Positions 42,862 through 50,454 are shown, counted from the stretch's first letter. The stretch is 64,000 nt of DNA from Akkermansiaceae bacterium (GCA_017798145.1 CP059069.1:124001-188000), one strand, 5' to 3'. Notes: generated by a model not told the origin, from the letters alone. Program-made: numbers and translations.

Positions 42862-43560
42862 AAAACGAAAGTTTCCGTTACCAGGGACATAAGAAACCAC
42901 ATAAGAAAGAGACATATACCGGTCATCTGCGTTGCAGACCGGGATGGGAAGCGCCAGCCGGCCCAATCCTCGATAGACGTTCTGGGTTAGTTCAGCATTG
43001 CTGAATGAGCACCCGTGCAGAGACTGAAACAAGGGCCACAAACGTGAATAAAGAAACTGTTGGAAAGGCTCCGAAAGGAGCAGCCCACGAATAGCAGCAT
43101 ACCAAGCACTAGGCGAGATCAAGGTATCGGTCGCCAGGGAGCTCTGCGCCTTCATCTGGGAGCTTGGCACCAGGATCGAATCCAAGACACCAATCAGGAA
43201 AACGTCCGAACCCTCCGCCATGCCCGCCCGCCGCAGGAACCGATAACCGCACCACTCCACCTTCCCTTTTTCAAATCCCCCGGCGTCCCTTGGGGGGGGA
43301 TTTGAAAAATGAAAGCTTCCGTTACCAGGGACATAAGAAGCCGCATAAGAAAGAGACATATACCGGTCAACTGCGTTGCAGACCGGGATGGGAAGCGCCA
43401 GCCGGCCCAATCCTCGATAGACGTTCTGGGTTAGTCCGGCATTGCCGGGCGAGCACCCGTGCAGAGACTGAAACAAGGGCCACAAACGTGAATAAAGAAA
43501 CTGTTGGAAAGGCTCCGAAAGGAGCAGCCCACGAATAGCAGCATACCAAGCACTAGGCGA
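42671..43560. repeat. 445-bp tandem duplication in the IS110 3' end
   Basis: Unit 1 is 42671-43115 and unit 2 is 43116-43560. They begin AGATCAAGGT and end CACTAGGCGA and are nearly identical, with small changes such as the base difference at the transposase stop region. Each unit contains the last codons of the transposase and about 250-370 bp of the non-coding end. Confidence 0.88.
42862..43115 (+). ncRNA. Candidate IS110-type guide (bridge/seek) RNA region
   Basis: Non-coding, structured sequence between the transposase stop and the right end, with stems such as TTCAGCATTGCTGAA and GGCTCCGAAAGGAGC. A second copy follows in the duplicated unit. IS1111-group elements encode their target-specifying RNA in this 3' region. 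The location is by analogy; I did not fold it. Confidence 0.35.
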
Positions 43561-43693
43561 ACCTGCTGATCACAACTGGATCAAACAACGCCATTCCCAT
43601 CCCGGCCTACAGCATAGAAAAACCGGAAGAAACCTCATCAGATACCATCGATGACATAGAGAGACTTTTGCCCATTGACAAACAGGCAGCCAT

Positions 43694-43820
43694 AGCAACG
43701 TCAAAGCTCTGGCACAGATGGGGCGAGGGGGAGTGTTGATAGCTGTAAAGACTCACGGACTACAATAACGCTCCGCAAACAAGGCCGCCCCATCTGTTGT
43801 CCAGCAGCGTCTTGTTCTCC
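43694..43820 (-). repeat. attC site 6 (long type, IS-disrupted at R')
   Basis: R' core AACGTC at 43697-43702 touching the IS right end. Inner arms CACAGATGGGGCG and CGCCCCATCTGTTG. R'' region GTCTTGTTCTCC; its reverse complement GGAGAAC matches the cassette 6 start GTTCTCC exactly. Confidence 0.85.
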
Positions 43821-43825
43821 GGTCT

Positions 43826-44446
43826 TCATTTTCTTCGGCGACGTGATAGAAGGCACGCTGTAGTTACACCAGCCAAGGTCAAAGCGGAAGGCTCCGGAAC
43901 ATGCGCTACCGATATCGATATTCCCGGCTGTGATTCGTATGCCCAGCCATAAAGTGTGATCCCGGCGTATCCTGGCCCCGCACTGATATCAAAATAACCA
44001 TAATGAATCCCATCGTCTGCGCGGAACTCAAGACCGATAGCCCCGCGTCCGTTGAACTCACTAGCTGATCCAGTACTTAAAACCTGAACAATGCTCATGT
44101 CACTGTCATCCCAGAATAAATTATTGAATTCTGATGGTGTTAAAGTCGCTCCAATGATGTAGCCGATTCCCAAAGAAACTGGAGGACCTCCAATATTTGG
44201 CGGAGGATCAAGACGTATAACTGCACGATTCAAATCTGGTGTCTGAAACCCAGTTCCAGAAAACGTGCTAACAAACGTGTAATCGACTATGCCGTTGCCG
44301 TCCAAATCGATGGGATCATAACGTCCAAAGAACTCGTCACGTATCTCCAATGGTGAAGACAAAGCCGTGATTACCACAGCGGCATGAGCCGCCGGGCCGA
44401 AGGCCAAGGCGGCTGCAATGCCTGCGGTGAGTAGTCTGCGGCTCAT
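43826..44446 (-). CDS. PEP-CTERM sorting-domain protein, second gene of cassette 6
   Basis: A 206-residue exported protein with signal peptide (LLTAGIAAALAFGPAAHA). The mature part includes a Ca-binding-like DPIDLDGNGIVDYTF loop and a GAIGLEFRADDGIHYGYFDI strand pair. The tail VPEPSALTLAGVTTACLL plus SRRRRK is a PEP-CTERM signal. Its ATG overlaps the stop of the subtilase gene (ATGA), so the two are coupled within one cassette. It may be a surface-located partner or inhibitor of the protease; that is a guess. Confidence 0.82.
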   Translation of the reverse strand: MSRRLLTAGIAAALAFGPAAHAAVVITALSSPLEIRDEFFGRYDPIDLDGNGIVDYTFVSTFSGTGFQTPDLNRAVIRLDPPPNIGGPPVSLGIGYIIGATLTPSEFNNLFWDDSDMSIVQVLSTGSASEFNGRGAIGLEFRADDGIHYGYFDISAGPGYAGITLYGWAYESQPGISISVAHVPEPSALTLAGVTTACLLSRRRRK

Positions 44447-47115
44447 TGTCCTCTCCTCATGCGCCAGAACAGCTTAGGATTGCCCACACCCGACGTGACG
44501 ATCACCGAGTTCGTCACGGTCTCAGCTAGAACCGATCCTACATCTGTCCACGTGACTAAATCCGGCGAACTCTGGATCGTGAAAAACGCGCCCGGATCCG
44601 CCGTGAAACTCAGAATAAACTCAGTCGCAGTCGGTGATGCCGCCAGAGAGGTGATCGTCGGCAACTCGGGTGTTACGCCGCTAAGGGCGGCGGAAACAAC
44701 CTGTGTGCTTGGAGCCGGATTGCCCTGTAGCCCGCCTGAGTGAGTGACAGTGATGCGGTAACGGCCAGCCGCAGGACTGGCGATGGAAACCTTCTCAACG
44801 TTGTTGCGGTTGTCCACGCCGCGAACTGCGGGTAAAGCGCGAGTCGTCGCGCTCTTGGTCGTCAAATCGGGGTTGAGAGTCCACGGAAGGAAAGTCGAAA
44901 CAACCGCAGTCGGAGCAGGAAGAGTCGTCACATCCGGGCCAAGATACTCGACTTTCAGGTCGAGATTGTTGACCAGCATTGCGTTCTGCGCGTCCGGTCC
45001 GGTAATGGTCGTCAATGCGGGTCCGGGAACATCACTCCATGGCAAAGTGACAGAAAGCGGCTGTGTGCCATCGCACTTTACTACCCATGAAGCCGATTGG
45101 CTGGGAGCGAGGCTGAACTCCTTGATGAGGGAGCCGCGTCCGCTTACATGATCTGCATCAACCGCAAGAGCCGCTCTCCGGGCATTCATCACGCCATAGC
45201 CAAGGCGGTAGTCCGGTCCTTCCGCTCCCACGTCGTCGCAGGTATTGATCGCAATGGCCTTCAGCGTCGATCCGCGCCACGCCTGCGAAGCAGGTAATGT
45301 CGGATAAAGCTGCGCCCTGCGCTGCATCACAAGTCCAAGTGCGCCAGTCACCGCAGGTGCCGAGAAACTGGTGCCTTGGATGCCGACCGAGTAGTTGTTG
45401 TTCGTGGCTGAGTTGGGGGCTGTGATGACAGGCGCAAGTGGGCTACCACTCATCAAGCCGAGAGGCTGACGGATCGTCTGCGAAGGTGAGCCAACGGCTA
45501 CCAAATCCGGCTTGATACGGCCATCGTCAGTCGGACCCGCTCCGCTAAATGATGAAGCGTTGACGACGGAAGTAGGGCCAAAGCCAATGAATAGATTTGA
45601 CCCGACAGTGTTGAATACATCGTCACAAGAACCAACCGTAAGCACATTCTTTGATGTGCCCGGAGGAGCGACGGTATCGTAGAAACCCGCGTCACCATCA
45701 TCCCAATCGCGGGGGAAGGTGGTGGCGTTGACGGGCGTCCAAGTAGTCGCTCCGGTTCTGTAGTAGTAGGTTCCCGGAGAGACACCCGGGCCTTCAGTCC
45801 GGTCATTCCCGCAGGAATAAACCATTAAGTGCTGAGGAGCTTGCGACTGAAGAAATAGATCAAGCTGCGTTGAGCCAAAATCGAATGGTGAAGGCTGGTC
45901 GGGCAGGTAAAATCCAAACTTATGATCCTCTTGAAAACTAGATAAAGTGGCTCCATACCAAACCCACTGAAGGTTTGTTCCAGCTGTTGGATCAATATCC
46001 TCACGCCGCCAACCGCACGTTAAACCCCAAGAATGGTTTGCTGCGCGTATGGGTGGATCGGTCGCATTGCCTGCTGCTGCAGCTTCTCTCTCGGCCTTAA
46101 AATTCGTGCTAGTCTCGTAAGCAAAAACATTCGCCTGATAGGCGACACCGCGGCTCTCAAAGAACTGCCCAAACAGAGATCCCACGCCGCTAGCGGCCAT
46201 TGTGCCAGCGACGTTAGTCGCGTGGCTTGTCGGGTCGAGTGCGGCCGCGTCCCTCTGAAAAATCCGTGCCGCACCCATCTCGATATGTGCCGGGCGCACT
46301 GCACCGTCTACCTCCCACATTCCGAGGGTTTGGCCAGCACCTGTAAGATTGAGTCCGGTATTGCTCTCAGTGTAAGGCCATGGAAAAAAGCCCGGTAGCG
46401 ATGAGTTGTTCTGAATCGGCCAAAGCTCGTCCGCGCTGATTCCTGCTGCGGACAAAGTATCATTCGCTTGGATGAAAATCGGACCAAGCGACTCGCCAGC
46501 AAGCTTTAGCTTCTTGCCGTCTTCATCCTGAAACACCTTTTCTACCCCATATTTACGGGCAAGGTCATCAAGCGCACGCTCTTTGCCAGCCGTGAGCAAC
46601 TTAGATGCGGCAGCGTCGCGGCGGAGGGCGGCGGAGCCGTCTTCCGCCTCTACGATCTTCGCATCTGGATCGCTCTGGCCCGGTGGCAGAAGCTGGCGAA
46701 GAAGCGGAGCCGCTTCCGTCTTCTTCTTCTCCCATGCTTCTTGAGCGATAACGAGAGCGGCGGCAGCGTCACGCTCGGCTTCTGCGATTTCTTCGGGTGT
46801 TAGCTCGCGCGGGAGTGGTCCCGCAACAAAAGGATCACGCCACATAATCATCTCTTCATAGTCCGTCAGCTTGTCGCCGTCGGTATCTATCGATTTGTTC
46901 CGATGCTTGAGATCGGGGTGCAGGATGCACCATAGATCATCCCAGCCATCTCCGTCGCCATCGAAGAGCGTTCGCTCCTTCCCGAGGTAGTCTTTTACGG
47001 TGATGATGCCGTTCTTCGTATCTTGTTTGGCTTCGTCTTGCGCGTGTGCGTTAAAGGATGTGATGAGCAGTGCGGTTGCTAGAAGCGCGCTGCGTGTTGA
47101 GTGTGGACAGGTCAT
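44443..47115 (-). CDS. Exported subtilisin-family (S8) peptidase, first gene of cassette 6
   Basis: An 890-residue serine peptidase with a signal peptide ending at AHAQ. Thrombospondin-3-like Ca repeats follow (DGDGDGWDD near 52; DTDGDKLTDYEE near 77). The catalytic triad is visible: Asp270 in GMWEVDGAVRP, His298 in SHATNVAGTM, Asn437 in SCGND (oxyanion hole) and Ser583 in GTSFSAPAVTGA. A C-terminal beta-rich domain and a final sandwich (LSFTADPGAFFTIQSSPDLV) complete it. Usually such genes are not in integron cassettes. It is coupled to the PEP-CTERM gene. Confidence 0.92.
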   Translation of the reverse strand: MTCPHSTRSALLATALLITSFNAHAQDEAKQDTKNGIITVKDYLGKERTLFDGDGDGWDDLWCILHPDLKHRNKSIDTDGDKLTDYEEMIMWRDPFVAGPLPRELTPEEIAEAERDAAAALVIAQEAWEKKKTEAAPLLRQLLPPGQSDPDAKIVEAEDGSAALRRDAAASKLLTAGKERALDDLARKYGVEKVFQDEDGKKLKLAGESLGPIFIQANDTLSAAGISADELWPIQNNSSLPGFFPWPYTESNTGLNLTGAGQTLGMWEVDGAVRPAHIEMGAARIFQRDAAALDPTSHATNVAGTMAASGVGSLFGQFFESRGVAYQANVFAYETSTNFKAEREAAAAGNATDPPIRAANHSWGLTCGWRREDIDPTAGTNLQWVWYGATLSSFQEDHKFGFYLPDQPSPFDFGSTQLDLFLQSQAPQHLMVYSCGNDRTEGPGVSPGTYYYRTGATTWTPVNATTFPRDWDDGDAGFYDTVAPPGTSKNVLTVGSCDDVFNTVGSNLFIGFGPTSVVNASSFSGAGPTDDGRIKPDLVAVGSPSQTIRQPLGLMSGSPLAPVITAPNSATNNNYSVGIQGTSFSAPAVTGALGLVMQRRAQLYPTLPASQAWRGSTLKAIAINTCDDVGAEGPDYRLGYGVMNARRAALAVDADHVSGRGSLIKEFSLAPSQSASWVVKCDGTQPLSVTLPWSDVPGPALTTITGPDAQNAMLVNNLDLKVEYLGPDVTTLPAPTAVVSTFLPWTLNPDLTTKSATTRALPAVRGVDNRNNVEKVSIASPAAGRYRITVTHSGGLQGNPAPSTQVVSAALSGVTPELPTITSLAASPTATEFILSFTADPGAFFTIQSSPDLVTWTDVGSVLAETVTNSVIVTSGVGNPKLFWRMRRGQ

Positions 47116-47165
47116 TGTGGTTTGTTGGTTGGTGTGTGTTTGACGGTCTGGGTCTTCATTTCTTG

Positions 47166-47291
47166 GAGAACGTCAAAGTGATGGCGCACCCACTAGCGGG
47201 AGCCAACGTTGATCGAGGGGTTAATGTTGAAACTACGTGGGAGCATCGAGAACAGAGTGGCTAGTGGGTGTTGCCATGCACGGCTTGTTAG
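47166..47291 (-). repeat. attC site 5 (long type)
   Basis: R' core AACGTC at 47169-47174, CACCCACTAGCGGGAGCC and GGCTAGTGGGTGTTG inner arms, R'' region GGCTTGTTAGC. The reverse complement GCTAAC matches cassette 5 start GTTAGC exactly. Confidence 0.85.
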
Positions 47292-47749
47292 CTTTCTTTG
47301 ATTGCTCTTTCAAGCTGTGCCCACGTGTAAAAGTCGTGCGGTAGGCATCCAAGCGGAACCTCGGTAAAGCGGTAATCAACAAGCGTCTTCCCATCGGCGG
47401 CGTATTGGGGTCCAAGGAATAGAATGAAGTCTCCACCCACATTCATCCCGAATGGATCGCCGCGCAACGAATCGTGGTCTCTCATGGGAAGCCGAATGAC
47501 TACCCTAATCCGCTCCTTCTTGCTGAGCTTGCCCTTGGCCACCTGGAACACCTCTGCCTGAACCACGAACTCCTTGCTCTGATCGCTGATGGCCACGCCG
47601 GGCTCTAAAGTGACGATTCTCGCGCGAACGATTATCGGCGCTTGCTTGCATAACTCCGTGAACTGATCGGCAAAGGTGGCTCCCATCCCAGCGCAGGCGA
47701 AGAAAGCGATCACGAGGAGCCGACCCACGATGTTCTGAGGAGTGATCAT
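47288..47749 (-). CDS. Exported small protein, cassette 5
   Basis: A 153-residue protein with signal peptide (LLVIAFFACAGMGATFA). The mature part is a beta-rich domain (IIVRARIVTLEPGVAISD; DFILFLGPQYAADGKTLVD) that resembles OB/NTR-like small secreted domains, but I do not assign a family. The stop coincides with the outer R'' edge of attC 5. It starts 7 bp after the attC 4 core, the usual cassette spacing. Confidence 0.75.
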   Translation of the reverse strand: MITPQNIVGRLLVIAFFACAGMGATFADQFTELCKQAPIIVRARIVTLEPGVAISDQSKEFVVQAEVFQVAKGKLSKKERIRVVIRLPMRDHDSLRGDPFGMNVGGDFILFLGPQYAADGKTLVDYRFTEVPLGCLPHDFYTWAQLERAIKES

Positions 47750-47755
47750 TCTTAT

Positions 47756-47879
47756 GCTAACGTCAAAGTGCTGCCACAGGCTGCCTGGCGGCGCGCTCCG
47801 AGTTCAAGGTTGATGGTTGAATTATCATGACGTTTTCGACTCGCTGCGGGCAGCCTGTTGGCAGCCACGCCTTGTTATC
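47756..47879 (-). repeat. attC site 4 (long type)
   Basis: R' core AACGTC at 47759-47764, GCCACAGGCTGCC and GGGCAGCCTGTTGGC inner arms, R'' region GCCTTGTTATCC. The reverse complement GGATAAC matches cassette 4 start GTTATCC exactly. Confidence 0.85.
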
Positions 47880-47924
47880 CCAGGTTGTGGGTTGTTTGGA
47901 GTGGTCCTGAATCCCAACATAATC

Positions 47925-48398
47925 TCACACTTCGAACCAGAATATATAAATGGTGAGGGTTCCGTCTCCATTATCGACGTATCCGACACGCATGACGTCA
48001 TCACCGACGCCGTCTGAACCCCCGATGAGGCGGCGTTTGTCAGCATCCCACCAAGCGTCACCGATCCAGTCCACCTTGAATTCGTATCCATCCCGAGTGA
48101 ACTCGGACGTGTCTACCCTTGAGGTGTCGAACACCTCGTCAATACCCTTCACCCTGACGGTGAACTTGCTCCACATCGCGGCATCCATTCCCCATGGCGA
48201 GTAGCGTAGATGCTCATCAATAACCACCAGTCCGGGACGAAGACACATTTTCTCTCGGTGGGAATCAAAATCGCTCAGTTGCCTGTTTATAAAATATACT
48301 ACACCGGCAATTCCCAGCATGACGACCACAGCGACAATAGTGCCAGCAATGAAGCAGCCGGACTTTCGGCTTTTTTGTCTCTCTTGGTTGTTCGGCAT
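47925..48398 (-). CDS. Membrane-anchored protein, cassette 4
   Basis: A 157-residue protein with a single membrane anchor at about residues 14-37 (CFIAGTIVAVVVMLGIAGVV) and a soluble domain (WSKFTVRVKGIDEVFDTS; VGYVDNGDGTLTIYIFWFEV). No family recognised. The gene ends 45 bp before attC 4, so its stop is outside the site. Confidence 0.75.
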   Translation of the reverse strand: MPNNQERQKSRKSGCFIAGTIVAVVVMLGIAGVVYFINRQLSDFDSHREKMCLRPGLVVIDEHLRYSPWGMDAAMWSKFTVRVKGIDEVFDTSRVDTSEFTRDGYEFKVDWIGDAWWDADKRRLIGGSDGVGDDVMRVGYVDNGDGTLTIYIFWFEV

Positions 48399-48417
48399 AT
48401 AGATTTTTCCGTTTTTG

Positions 48418-48543
48418 GATAACGTCGAAGTGGTGGCACCCGCTACCGGGAGCGCCAGTCCGACTCAGTGTAAAGGGTTCTAATCACGGTTCAATCTCCG
48501 ACTCGCGGCGGGGTAGCGGGTTGTCCACCCACGCCTTGTTCTC
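48418..48543 (-). repeat. attC site 3 (long type)
   Basis: R' core AACGTC at 48421-48426. Almost identical to attC 10 over CACCCGCTACCGGGAGCG and GGGGTAGCGGGTTG arms. R'' region GCCTTGTTCTCCC; the reverse complement GGGAGAAC matches cassette 3 start GTTCTCCC exactly. Confidence 0.85.
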
Positions 48544-48919
48544 CCGGATTTTTTTCGTTTAGGGCCGCGGCGAGCGAAGGGTTCCGGAAATGCGCAACCA
48601 AGACACTGTCCTGAGCTCCAAGTTGGAATTCGTCGGATTCGTTGAGAGTCAGCTCGGAACGCTTCACCCTATAATTGGTGGTGACCTTCACTAGGTGGCT
48701 GAAATAGTGGTATTGCGAATCGCTACCACGATACCAAAGTGTGCTCAGACTCCCTCCCGATGTGAACTGTCCAAGGTAAGACGGCTCAACAACGTATCCG
48801 CCTGGTCTCAATGCAGGCAATCCTCCCGAACATCCCACGAGCATTGCGATCGAAATTGAACTGACGGCGATACGCAGTTGTCGGTGATTGACCGAAGGCC
48901 TTGGTTTAGTGGACGGCAT
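48491..48919 (-). CDS. Lipoprotein with attC-encoded tail, cassette 3
   Basis: A 142-residue lipoprotein (IAVSSISIAMLVGCSGG; lipobox Cys). The mature part is short and beta-rich (YVVEPSYLGQFTSGGSL; HYFSHLVKVTTNYRVKRSE). The C-terminus EQGVGGQPATPPRVGD is encoded by attC 3 and identical to the tail of the unrelated cassette 10 protein. The start at 48919 is chosen over one five codons upstream, which overlaps the attC 2 core. Confidence 0.75.
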   Translation of the reverse strand: MPSTKPRPSVNHRQLRIAVSSISIAMLVGCSGGLPALRPGGYVVEPSYLGQFTSGGSLSTLWYRGSDSQYHYFSHLVKVTTNYRVKRSELTLNESDEFQLGAQDSVLVAHFRNPSLAAALNEKNPGEQGVGGQPATPPRVGD

Positions 48920-48926
48920 TTTTGGG

Positions 48927-49012
48927 GAGAACACCTAGCAAAGCCGCGCCGGTATGGACTCTAACCTAATCACACAACTTCCTCGGCGTCGGCTTCTGCG
49001 CCTTGTTGTGCT
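48927..49012 (-). repeat. attC site 2 (short type)
   Basis: R' core region GAACACC at 48929-48935 (GGTGTTC on the minus strand), GCCGCGCCGG arm, CACACAACTTCCTCGGCG and R'' region GCCTTGTTGTGC. The reverse complement GCACAAC matches cassette 2 start GTTGTGC exactly. Confidence 0.8.
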
Positions 49013-49157
49013 TCTTTGTAACGTATGCAGCAAGGATGGGCTGGAGCCAATCGGCTGGGCCACTCCGACGAATCCAGCTATGCGCGGTCGTCACGGGGCA
49101 ATTCAGATAGGCTGCAAGCTTCGTAGCTCCCAGGGCAAGGCATTCGTTCCAGGTCAT
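48966..49157 (-). CDS. Small Cro/YdaS-like HTH protein with attC-encoded tail, cassette 2
   Basis: A 63-residue DNA-binding protein. Residues 8-30 (LGATKLAAYLNCPVTTAHSW) form a phage Cro/YdaS-like helix-turn-helix. The last 12 residues (AQKPTPRKLCD-type end) are encoded by attC 2. It is divergent from two plus-strand genes, with two palindromic operator-like sites between them. This is the layout of a phage immunity switch, unusual inside an integron cassette. Confidence 0.7.
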   Translation of the reverse strand: MTWNECLALGATKLAAYLNCPVTTAHSWIRRSGPADWLQPILAAYVTKKHNKAQKPTPRKLCD

Positions 49158-49184
49158 GCGTGGATACTACCCCGAAAAATAAAA

Positions 49185-49230
49185 TGCGCAATGCGTAAAA
49201 TAATCCTTGCGTTGCCCTACGCAATGCGTA
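49185..49230. promoter_or_regulatory. Two palindromic operator-like sites
   Basis: TGCGCAATGCGTA (49185-49197) and TACGCAATGCGTA (49218-49230), the second a perfect inverted repeat around one A, lie 33 bp apart (three helical turns). They lie between the divergent HTH gene and the 56-residue gene. Probable binding sites of the HTH protein. Confidence 0.65.
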
Positions 49231-49240
49231 TTGTGAACGC

Positions 49241-49411
49241 ATGTCCAACAACAACACCGAAATGAACCGCCAAGACCTAATCAACGAGCTCAAGCAATAC
49301 GACAACGGATCTATCTGCCGCTCCGACAACGAATGGGATGCAATCAGAATCCGCCAATCTGAAATCTGCGAACTTCTCGAAATCGAATACCCCGAAGACG
49401 CATGGCTCTAA
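49241..49411 (+). CDS. Small acidic protein, cassette 2
   Basis: A 56-residue protein (MSNNNTEMNRQDLINELKQY to EYPEDAWL) encoded against the cassette direction, 11 bp after the second operator. Its end overlaps the start of the next gene by a shared ATGG...TAA region. Composition is typical of small phage-early proteins. No family recognised. Confidence 0.5.
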   Translation: MSNNNTEMNRQDLINELKQYDNGSICRSDNEWDAIRIRQSEICELLEIEYPEDAWL

Positions 49412-49665
49412 ACATCTGCGAAACCTGCGCCCGCCCTACCGACTGTAGTAGGGCGGGACGGTGCTTGGGTGATGACTGCCCGACATGCTACGGACAAGGA
49501 CGGATCGCGGCAATGTGGGATTCCGACCTAGACGGGCGCGACTGCCCAGACTGCGGAGCAACCGGAAAGGCTGATATTTCCGTTTGCGCTGCGATGCGCG
49601 GTTCTCTGCACAACGTCCAAGTCCTCCTACACCTGCCCGGGGGCGAGGTTTCGACTGCGGGTTGA
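49402..49665 (+). CDS. Small zinc-finger protein, cassette 2
   Basis: An 87-residue protein with CPTCYGQGRI and CPDCGATGKA, two DnaJ-type C-x-x-C-x-G-x-G zinc-ribbon motifs, plus an extra ICETCARP pair. Such ribbons bind one or two zinc ions and mediate protein or nucleic-acid contacts. It overlaps the 56-residue gene by 10 bp and its last 19 codons run into the R' side of attC 1. Confidence 0.6.
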   Translation: MALNICETCARPTDCSRAGRCLGDDCPTCYGQGRIAAMWDSDLDGRDCPDCGATGKADISVCAAMRGSLHNVQVLLHLPGGEVSTAG

Positions 49666-49732
49666 AGGTTGAATAATCATGGCGGATTGAACTCGCGGCG
49701 GGGCAGGTGTTAGGAGCGACGCCTTGTTGTGC
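49609..49732 (-). repeat. attC site 1 (long type)
   Basis: R' core CAACGTCC at 49611-49618, CTACACCTGCCCGG and GGGCAGGTGTTAGG inner arms, R'' region GCCTTGTTGTGCC. The reverse complement GGCACAAC occurs exactly at 50184-50191, marking the cassette 1 start and attI crossover. Confidence 0.85.
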
Positions 49733-49764
49733 CTGTCTTTTTCCTGCTCTCTTGGAAGCTGGGA

Positions 49765-50058
49765 CTACTCAGGCAAGCTCTTGGCAGTCGAAGGCTTGCG
49801 ACGCGTCAGTTTGTGGAGTGCTTGGAAGAGGCCTGACAGCGACGCCAAACCCACAGCCGTCCACCCATAAACGGGAACACGGTCAGCGAGAGCGAGAAGA
49901 CCATCAGCATCCTGTCCGAATGCGGGGGGAATCATCATAAGGACAGGAACAAATGCGAGGACAAGAAAGAGTTTGGCTCCCGCATTGAACCAACCTGGAT
50001 GCTCTGACGAGGCTAGTGCACTTTCGATGCGTTCTTGGGTTGTGGGCTTTGGTTTCAT
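49765..50058 (-). CDS. Small membrane protein, cassette 1
   Basis: A 97-residue protein with two hydrophobic segments (AGAKLFLVLAFVPVLMMIPP; YGWTAVGLASLSGLFQAL) and a basic C-terminus (KLTRRKPSTAKSLPE). No family recognised; it could be a small phage-type holin-like or unknown membrane protein. As the first cassette it is the one most likely to be expressed from the integron promoter. Confidence 0.7.
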   Translation of the reverse strand: MKPKPTTQERIESALASSEHPGWFNAGAKLFLVLAFVPVLMMIPPAFGQDADGLLALADRVPVYGWTAVGLASLSGLFQALHKLTRRKPSTAKSLPE

Positions 50059-50454
50059 GCTGGTTGATTTGGAGCTTCAGTTTGGATTACGTGATTGTCT
50101 TATGAGTTCGATGCGGTTACTGCAAATAGAGTTAGGGGAGGCGCATGGTCTTTGGTGGGCAGATCAGGGAATTTCTATTCTTTGGCACAACAGATGTATT
50201 AGTTCCGCCCAGCTTGTGATATCGGGCGGGATAGTCTTCCAGTATGGGAGCGGGAAATCGCTGGAAGATCAAGGCTTTTCGCGCGGGGGCGTGTCCATAT
50301 CGGGCGGCGGAGGGTGGCGGTTTTGCGCGGGGTTGCGGTGCGGGCGTTCGTTCCGTCAGGCATCTGTGATGGTCATAGATGGTTGAATACCAGAATTTAC
50401 GAAGCGTGATGAAAAACCTTGATTGCAAACACCTTTCAAACGAACAGTGTTCTG
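50059..50454. other. Integron attI and divergent promoter region
   Basis: About 400 bp without a gene between the first cassette ORF and the integrase remnant. The first 130 bp belong to cassette 1. The sequence GGCACAAC at 50184-50191 is the crossover point with the attC 1 complement. The remaining 260 bp should hold attI, the integrase promoter and the cassette promoter; I cannot pin individual boxes. GGGCGGGA/TCCCGCCC-like runs and a GC-rich GGGCGGCGGAGGGTGGCGG tract occur there. Confidence 0.6.

Larger units (their letters stand above)
41478..43695 (+). mobile_element. IS110/IS1111-type insertion sequence at an attC crossover
   Basis: 2,218 bp bounded by CTATGGCTGCCCGTTG (41478) and its near-perfect inverted copy ending GGCAGCCATAG (43695). 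The right end abuts the R' core of attC 6 (AACGTC at 43697); the left end abuts CTGCAAG of cassette 7. The element therefore sits in the GTT crossover of the attC, the known target of IS1111-attC elements. It carries one IS110-family transposase and a 445-bp tandem duplication of its 3' end. No target duplication is seen, as normal for this family. Confidence 0.82.

Noticed and set aside
43060..43305. 81-codon plus-strand frame in the second duplicated unit
   Set aside because: It is a shifted-frame reading of the duplicated transposase 3' end.
43561..43755. Open plus-strand frame after the IS duplication (ends in attC 6)
   Set aside because: No start codon or similarity; mostly the IS right end and attC sequence.
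37036..49732. CRISPR array as explanation of the regular repeats
   Set aside because: Repeats are 85-125 nt inverted elements separated by whole genes, no short spacers and no cas genes; the cassette/attC rule fits instead.
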